DNA of 64,000 nucleotides from Kofleriaceae bacterium. GTDB taxonomy: Bacteria; Myxococcota_A; Polyangia; Haliangiales; Haliangiaceae. The first letter of the stretch is position 1. Every line of letters starts with the position of its first letter. Shown here one piece after another: positions 59,280 to 64,000 of this stretch. The notes beneath the pieces are model-generated. The model did no database searches, had not been told where the DNA came from, and was given only the letters and a program-made list of their open reading frames with translations. Position numbers and translations under genes: made by a program. Location: NCBI GenBank assembly GCA_020633495.1, contig JACKDR010000009.1, positions 62,001 through 126,000 on the forward strand, in the 5' to 3' direction.

Positions 59280-59691
59280 GCCGACGACCCTCGCGCCCTA
59301 CCCCGACGCGGCGACGCACGCGCACGACGAGCTGCGGCTGACCGGGATGCTGGCGGCGCGTGCCGTGGCGCGCGGCCGGCGCGAGGGCTGGCTGCCCGGC
59401 GCCGGGCCGGCCGGCGACGCGGCGGCCGACGACGACGCGAGCGTACGCGAGCTGTTCACGCGCATCGAGAGGCGCCTGGCCCGCGGGCGCGAGCTCGGGG
59501 CGACGCTGGCCATGGACGTGCTGCGACAGCGGCTCGCGCTGACGCTCGGGGAGCAGCGCGTGGTGTGGGCGCTGGTCGGCTACGACCTCGACCCGCGGCT
59601 CCGGCAGCTGCTGCGCGCGCTGAGCACCGAAGACGGGCCAGGGATCGCGATCGGCGCGCTCATGGCGTTGCTGTACGAGGACGCGCGTTGA
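59272..59691 (+). CDS. Truncated protein resembling the N-terminus of an AAA+ ATPase
   Basis: 139 residues, starting MTEPTTLAPYPDAATHAHDELRL. The last third (LRQRLALTLGEQRVVWALVGYDLDPRLRQLLRALSTEDGPGIAIGALMALLYEDA) resembles the N-terminal helical domain of AAA+ ATPases found with phage-tail-like (contractile) machines and other myxobacterial loci. No Walker A motif follows: the frame ends at 59691, where a convergent lipoprotein is also cut short. Probably the surviving N-terminus after a deletion. If expressed, it may still bind partners. The family link is low confidence. Confidence 0.55.
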   Translation: MTEPTTLAPYPDAATHAHDELRLTGMLAARAVARGRREGWLPGAGPAGDAAADDDASVRELFTRIERRLARGRELGATLAMDVLRQRLALTLGEQRVVWALVGYDLDPRLRQLLRALSTEDGPGIAIGALMALLYEDAR

Positions 59692-60037
59692 TGGTCGAGG
59701 CTCCGGTGAAATGCAGTGTCGGCCCGTCGGCGGCGGCGTCGAGGTAGCTGGCGAGGCCGTTGCTGGGGTCGACGTCCAGGCACTTCTCGGCCGTGGTGGA
59801 GCAGCCCAGTGGACACACGATGGCCTGCTCGACGGCGCCGTTGGGATCGCAATCGACGTAGATGCCGAGGTCGTCGTCACAAGCGATCGAATCAGGGACA
59901 CACGGCGGGGACGCATCGGGCGCTGAATCCGGTGCAGCCACCGAGGCGTCCGGCGGTCCCGCATCGAACTCGACATCCGGGGGCTTGTCGAAGCAGCCTG
60001 CGACAAGCACAACACCAAGCACATACACGCGAAACAT
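59660..60037 (-). CDS. Truncated lipoprotein N-terminus
   Basis: 125 residues. A lipobox (LGVVLVAGC) is followed by an Asp/Pro-rich linker and a Cys-rich domain (PCVPDSIACDDDLGIYVDCDPNGAVEQAIVCPLGC), then DPSNGLASYLDAAADGPTLHFTGASTIN. In larger myxobacterial lipoproteins this N-terminal module is followed by several hundred residues of beta-rich domain; here it ends after ARPRTATP. Its 3' end overlaps the convergent truncated gene, consistent with a common deletion junction near 59688. The ATG at 60037 starts the signal peptide. Confidence 0.6.
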   Translation of the reverse strand: MFRVYVLGVVLVAGCFDKPPDVEFDAGPPDASVAAPDSAPDASPPCVPDSIACDDDLGIYVDCDPNGAVEQAIVCPLGCSTTAEKCLDVDPSNGLASYLDAAADGPTLHFTGASTINARPRTATP

Positions 60038-60168
60038 CGGAAGATCACGCACGGCCTGACATACGTATCACAACACGCCGCGGCGCGATTTCCGTTCTGA
60101 ACTCGGACCCTTGTGCTGGGGCGAACCGCGACACTCAAGACGGCAAACGTCTGTCAGGTTGCCAACAG

Positions 60169-60197
60169 TTGACACATTGATCACGGACGGGGTACTC
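60169..60197 (+). promoter_or_regulatory. Candidate promoter with consensus TTGACA
   Basis: A perfect -35 TTGACA (60169-60174) and GTACTC/TACTCC at 17-18 nt. The flanking inverted repeat TGTCA-N13-TGACA (60152-60174) overlaps the -35 and could be an operator. Serves the lipoprotein at 60238. Confidence 0.5.
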
Positions 60198-60237
60198 CCG
60201 GCGCTTCACTTACCGCTGGAAGATGGAGAAGACCCCG

Positions 60238-60855
60238 ATGCGCCTCGTCACCCGTTTTGCCGCTCTTTCTGTGTTTCTGTTCGCCGCTGCCTGTGGTGGG
60301 GACGATGGTGGTGGCGACATCACCCTGACCCCCGACGCCGACACCACGCCGAGCCCGGACGCCCCTCAGCAGGTCACCTGCACCGCGGATTCCAGCTACG
60401 GCACCGTGACCCCGGCCCAGCAGTTCGGCCAGGCGGACGCCGCGACCAACCCAACGCAGCTGGTCTGGGGCGCGACCCTCAACGCCGACACGATGCCCGA
60501 CATCGTGCAGCTCGAGCTGTACAAGGGTCTCGGCGCGTTCACCAACACCGAGATCGTCCCCGGCAACTACCCGCTGACGGGCGAGGAGCTCAACTACGAG
60601 ACCTGCGGCGTGTGCGTGATCTTCTACACGGATGCTGATCTCAACGGCACCGCGTTCGCCGACAACTACTTCGTCACGGGCGGCACCGTGAACATCACGT
60701 CGGTGTCGCCGAACATCACCGGTACGCTGACCAACTTGACCCTCGAGCACGTGACGATCGACGAGGCCAACAACTACCACTCGACGCCGGTCGGTGACGG
60801 GTGCAACTCGGCTATCACGTCGCTGGCCTTCGACGCCACCGTCCAGACGCAGTAG
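60238..60855 (+). CDS. Myxobacterial lipoprotein of unknown function
   Basis: 205 residues. A lipobox (LFAAAC) is followed by an Asp/Pro-rich linker, then a beta-rich domain: SSYGTVTPAQQFGQADAATNP, DIVQLELYKGLGAFTNTEIVPG and YETCGVCVIFYTD. This layout is common among lipoproteins of the group. GGAGAAG, 7 nt before the ATG, gives a proper ribosome binding site; the in-frame ATG at 60223 lies inside it. It has its own TTGACA promoter. Confidence 0.75.
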   Translation: MRLVTRFAALSVFLFAAACGGDDGGGDITLTPDADTTPSPDAPQQVTCTADSSYGTVTPAQQFGQADAATNPTQLVWGATLNADTMPDIVQLELYKGLGAFTNTEIVPGNYPLTGEELNYETCGVCVIFYTDADLNGTAFADNYFVTGGTVNITSVSPNITGTLTNLTLEHVTIDEANNYHSTPVGDGCNSAITSLAFDATVQTQ

Positions 60856-60881
60856 CACCAAGCCGGTCCGCCCGGCGGCGC

Positions 60882-62951
60882 CTACTGCGCCGCCAGGATC
60901 CGGAAGCCGTGGGCCGGGACGGTCACGTCGACCGTCCCGCCCGCGCCCACCGTGAACGTCGCGCCGTCGGTGCCGGGCGCGATGTCGACGAGGGTGGTCC
61001 CCGAGGGGAACGACGTCGTCATGCAGGCACCGCCGTCGGCGACCGGGGCGCAGGTCTCGCTGTCCTGGTCGCTGGTGTTGAGCACCGCCACGAGGGTCTC
61101 GTCGGCGGAGCTGCGCTCGTAGGCCAGGATGCCGGCGTCGCGGCGCGCGCCGGCGACCTCGGTCGACCACCGCGGCTCGACGGTGCCGCGGCGCAGGGCG
61201 TCGTGGTCCTTGCGCAGCTGGATCAGGTCGTGGACGAGCTGGAACTGCTCGTGGTCGGTGGCCCACGGCGCGAGCCCGGCCTCGGGGTTGCCCAGGCTCA
61301 TGTCCTCGCGGTTCTTGGGGTCGACGCCGCCGTCGAACAGCTGCTCGGTGCCGTAGTAGACGCACGGGATGCCGTCCCAGGTGAACAGGAACCCGAGCGC
61401 GGTGCGCAGCTGCGCGACCGACGCGTCCTCGAACAGGAACCGCGGCAGGTCGTGGTTGTCGAGGAAGTTGACCAGCACCTGCTGCGGCGCCAGGCCGATG
61501 CCGCCGTCGGCGGACGCGGCGTGCGGCGTGCCCTGGTAGGTCGGGCCCGCGGGGTAGCCGTTGGCGGCGCAGAACGCGTCGGTCGGGTTGCGGCCGGTGC
61601 GCGAGTTGAACAGGCACTCGAGGTTCTTGGTCGGGGCGTCGTGCTTGAAGACCGGGACGATGCCCCGGTAGTACTGGCTGAAGTAGAAGACCGAGTCGAA
61701 GCGGCCGAAGTCGCCGTCGGCGTCGGTGCCGCCGAAGGTGTAGCTGCCGATCAGCGCGTCGTTGCCGTCGAAGGCCTCGCCGAAGATGAAGAAGTTCTGC
61801 TTGCCGAGCGCCTTGGCCTTGGCCCGGATCCGGTTGGTGAACTTGCCCCAGAAGCCGCGCAGGTTGCGGTTCACCTCGGGCCGGTCGATGTGCTTGACGG
61901 TGTCGATGCGGAAGCCGTCGAAGTCGGCGGCCTCGATCCAGTACTCGAACGACCGGGTCAGGGCCTCGGCGACGTCGGCGTTGTCGGTGTCGAGATCCTT
62001 GAGGCCGCCGGGGAAGTCGCCGGTGGTCTCCTGCTCGCGGACGAAGTCGCGCGAGTAGTCGCCCTCGTGCCACCAGGTGTAGACGCGGCCGCGCCGGTGG
62101 TACCAGGTGGGATCGTCGAACCACGGCTTGTCGTCGGGCCAGCCGAACCACGCGGGCGGCCGCGTCGGCGGCACCCGGTTCTGCGCCGGCCAGTTGGTGA
62201 ACCGGATGTCGGCGGTGCCCGAGAAGCCCAGCGAGCTCCAGCCCTGGATCATCCGCGGGTCGTACTCGGGATCCCACTCGATGATGCGCTCGAGGTAGTC
62301 CTTGCCCTTCTCGCAGTAGACCTGCTCGTCGGGGCTGCACTCGGCGGCACGCTCGGGGTTGAGGCAGATCTGGACGCAGGTGTGGGACAGGCCGCCGCCC
62401 GACAGCCAGTCGTCGGGGCGCCCGTTGCCGTTGATGTCGTAGAAGAACAGCTGGCCGACGTGGTTGGTGACGACGTCGAGGATCACCAGCATGCCGTGGG
62501 CGTGGGCGGCGTCGACCAGCTCGCGCAGCTTGTAGAGGTCGCCGAAGTGCGGGTTGGTGCGCAGGAAGTCCTGGGTCCAGTAGCCGTGGTAGCTGGCGAA
62601 CCCGGCGTCCTCCTCGGTGTTCTTGACCACCGGGCTGATCCACAGCGCGGTGACGCCGAGCTCCTCGAGGTAGTCGAGCTTGTCGATGACGCCCTGCCAG
62701 TCGCCGCCGTGGTAGCGGCCCGGCACGCTGGGCTCGACGTTCAGGTCGTTGTCGGGGTCGCCGTCCTCGAAGCGGTCGACGACGATCTGGTAGATGACCT
62801 GGTCGCGCCAGTCGACGTCCGCGTTGGCCTGGTGCGGCATGTCGAGCGGGTTGTCGAGGTCGCCGGCGCCGCCGCACGACAGCGTCGCGGCGACCAGGGC
62901 GATGGCCAGGGTGGTGGTGGCGGCGCGCCGCGTCGTCTTGGAGATCTTCAT
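60882..62951 (-). CDS. GH13 alpha-amylase-family lipoprotein
   Basis: 689 residues. A lipobox (VAATLSC) predicts export and anchoring. The catalytic (beta/alpha)8 barrel has the four GH13 blocks: VILDVVTNHVG, GFRIDTVKH with nucleophile Asp350, FIFGEAFDG with acid Glu392, and LDNHDLPRF with Asp501. The C-terminal beta domain ends VPAHGFRILAAQ. An insertion with four Cys (TCVQICLNPERAAECSPDEQVYC) lies in domain B. It should cleave alpha-1,4 (or 1,6) glucan outside the cytoplasm, feeding the porin encoded just upstream. The ATG follows the porin stop by 8 nt, so they form an operon. Confidence 0.95.
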   Translation of the reverse strand: MKISKTTRRAATTTLAIALVAATLSCGGAGDLDNPLDMPHQANADVDWRDQVIYQIVVDRFEDGDPDNDLNVEPSVPGRYHGGDWQGVIDKLDYLEELGVTALWISPVVKNTEEDAGFASYHGYWTQDFLRTNPHFGDLYKLRELVDAAHAHGMLVILDVVTNHVGQLFFYDINGNGRPDDWLSGGGLSHTCVQICLNPERAAECSPDEQVYCEKGKDYLERIIEWDPEYDPRMIQGWSSLGFSGTADIRFTNWPAQNRVPPTRPPAWFGWPDDKPWFDDPTWYHRRGRVYTWWHEGDYSRDFVREQETTGDFPGGLKDLDTDNADVAEALTRSFEYWIEAADFDGFRIDTVKHIDRPEVNRNLRGFWGKFTNRIRAKAKALGKQNFFIFGEAFDGNDALIGSYTFGGTDADGDFGRFDSVFYFSQYYRGIVPVFKHDAPTKNLECLFNSRTGRNPTDAFCAANGYPAGPTYQGTPHAASADGGIGLAPQQVLVNFLDNHDLPRFLFEDASVAQLRTALGFLFTWDGIPCVYYGTEQLFDGGVDPKNREDMSLGNPEAGLAPWATDHEQFQLVHDLIQLRKDHDALRRGTVEPRWSTEVAGARRDAGILAYERSSADETLVAVLNTSDQDSETCAPVADGGACMTTSFPSGTTLVDIAPGTDGATFTVGAGGTVDVTVPAHGFRILAAQ

Positions 62952-62959
62952 GGACAGCC

Positions 62960-64000
62960 TCACCGGGTCGACGAGTTGAACCACCACTCGGCCTGGACGC
63001 CGAGGAAGTGCACCGTGGAATGCGCCCGCCGCGGGTCGTCGATCGCGTAGGCGTCGAGAGCGGCGTCGTTGAGCTTGGCGATCCGCCACACCAGCCGCAG
63101 CTGCGGCCGCGACCACGCGCCGCGGCCCATCGGGGCGTAGACGATCATCGGGGCGACCTGGAACACCGCCGGGTCGGCGGCGAGCAGCGTCGTCGGCGAC
63201 AGGCCGCGCGGGAACCGGGCCTGGTAGCTCACGTCGACGCCGGCCATGACGTCGCCGGCGACCGCGACCTCGGGCCGGATGTCGGCGGCGTACTCCCAGC
63301 CGTCGTCGCGATCCATCGTCGAGGCGTCGGCGTCGACGAAGCGGCGGGTGTAGGCGCCGGCGATGACGTGGCCCCAGCCGTCGCCGTAGGCGCCGGCGGC
63401 GCCCAGGACCAGCTCCGAGGCGCCGGGCCAGGCGGCGAGCGAGCCGTCGAGGCCGGTCGCCGGGGCCAGCTCGTCGAACGCGGTCAGGCCCTTCGACCAG
63501 CGCGCGAACAGGTTGGCGTGGGAGCCGGAGTCGGCGCCGCCGAAGCCCCAGGCGCCGAGCTGGAGGCCGAGCGTGGCGCCCCAGTCCTGGGGCAGGTGCT
63601 CGAGCGTGTCGTCGTTGCGGCGGCGATCGCCGGACGGCAGCGACTGCAGCTCGCCGTAGACCTTGACCTTGCCGTCGACGCCGCCGGGCAGGCCGAGGTG
63701 GTAGGTGGCGTAGCTCGACGCGATCAGGCGCTGGCGGTCGAGCGTGGTCACGGTGTCGGCGCCGAACTCGGGGTCGGCGACCTGCTCGGTCTGGTACTGG
63801 AACGGATCGAGCAGGCGGTTGACGCCGGCCTGGACCGCGACGTCGAGGTCGCCGCGCGCGACGCTGGCGCCGCCGCCGACGGTGTTGAGCTCGTCGAGCG
63901 GCCACCAGTCGAACAGGTAGATGTCGTCGCCGCGGTACATCCGCGAGCCGGCCCACAGCGTGATGCCCTGGGGCGTGCGGGCCTCGAGGAACAGGTTGCG
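62960..64000 (-). CDS. Maltoporin-like (LamB family) carbohydrate porin, 5' partial
   Basis: 347 codons visible; the N-terminus is beyond the right edge. Sequence shows trimeric porin strands: FLEARTPQGITLWAGSRMYRGDDIYLFDWWPLDEL near the start, a LamB-like block, then alternating strands to the C-terminal VQAEWWFNSSTR. It lets maltodextrins cross the outer membrane, and it is followed by the GH13 amylase gene, so the pair forms an alpha-glucan use operon. The last residue is Arg and not the usual Phe; the Trp-Phe pair lies 5-6 residues before it. Confidence 0.82.
   Translation of the reverse strand, partial: RNLFLEARTPQGITLWAGSRMYRGDDIYLFDWWPLDELNTVGGGASVARGDLDVAVQAGVNRLLDPFQYQTEQVADPEFGADTVTTLDRQRLIASSYATYHLGLPGGVDGKVKVYGELQSLPSGDRRRNDDTLEHLPQDWGATLGLQLGAWGFGGADSGSHANLFARWSKGLTAFDELAPATGLDGSLAAWPGASELVLGAAGAYGDGWGHVIAGAYTRRFVDADASTMDRDDGWEYAADIRPEVAVAGDVMAGVDVSYQARFPRGLSPTTLLAADPAVFQVAPMIVYAPMGRGAWSRPQLRLVWRIAKLNDAALDAYAIDDPRRAHSTVHFLGVQAEWWFNSSTR

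Noticed and set aside
56428..59691. Idea that this is an intact contractile-injection (phage-tail-like) locus
   Set aside because: No sheath, tube, baseplate or LysM genes were seen; only a weak AAA+-like N-terminus supports it.

Overview
The window is one contiguous, very GC-rich (about 70% or more) stretch of a bacterial chromosome. Gene content points to Myxococcota, most likely the Haliangiales/Kofleriaceae side, by inference and not by alignment. The evidence is a myxobacterial gmx1-type sigma factor, several Hanks-type Ser/Thr kinases fused to TPRs, Asp-rich lipoproteins, proteins built of DxDxDCDG 'putative metal-binding' repeats with a MYXO-CTERM tail, and several SUMF1/FGE-fold lipoproteins. 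There is no IS element, phage or CRISPR array. Most long ORFs opposite real genes are GC-frame shadows.

Layout. 0-3.8 kb: a partial NAD(P)-binding protein, an MscS channel, a secreted intradiol-dioxygenase-like lipoprotein and pyrD. 3.8-10.4 kb: signalling, with a zinc-finger/kinase/TPR gene (multiply frameshifted) divergent from a gmx1 sigma factor, then a second TPR-kinase. 10.4-19.8 kb: a cyclic-nucleotide-binding GspE/PilB-like ATPase behind an operon of RsbU-type phosphatase, TonB-dependent receptor, TPR protein and PhnD-like binding protein. 19.9-29.9 kb: methyltransferase, Nudix, DTW, lipoprotein, a giant C39-like/TPR protein, an outer-membrane barrel, an amine oxidase and an amidase (frameshifted). 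30-35.2 kb: a two-gene operon of metal-binding-repeat surface proteins. 35.2-38.4 kb: acyl-CoA dehydrogenase, fructosamine-kinase-like protein and low-Mr tyrosine phosphatase.

38.4-47 kb is the accessory core: a Gly-rich lipoprotein with a pentapeptide minisatellite, an M91 (NleD-like) zinc protease followed directly by a small lipoprotein, three small Shine-Dalgarno-led genes bounded by related hairpins, a GP42-elicitor-like transglutaminase carrying PPC domains, an HNH protein and tRNA-Gly. 47.4-51.7 kb: a 49-residue ORF with its own promoter and terminator, minisatellites, a Fur-like box with feoAB, and inosine/guanosine kinase. 51.7-56.4 kb: an endonuclease/phosphatase-fold lipoprotein, a COG2509-type flavoprotein, a 3D-domain lipoprotein, and a TetR regulator overlapping an unknown gene. 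56.4-60 kb: a tandem duplication of FGE-fold lipoproteins, with two convergent genes that both stop short at one point. 60.2-64 kb: a lipoprotein, then a GH13 amylase with a maltoporin-like porin (alpha-glucan use).

Two sequence-wide properties matter. First, many genes have a TANNNT hexamer 6-8 nt before the start codon and no Shine-Dalgarno, which suggests common leaderless transcription; a minority have clear GGAGG sites. Second, at least nine single- or double-base frame breaks in GC runs interrupt otherwise conserved proteins about once per 7 kb, which looks more like residual assembly error than gene decay.
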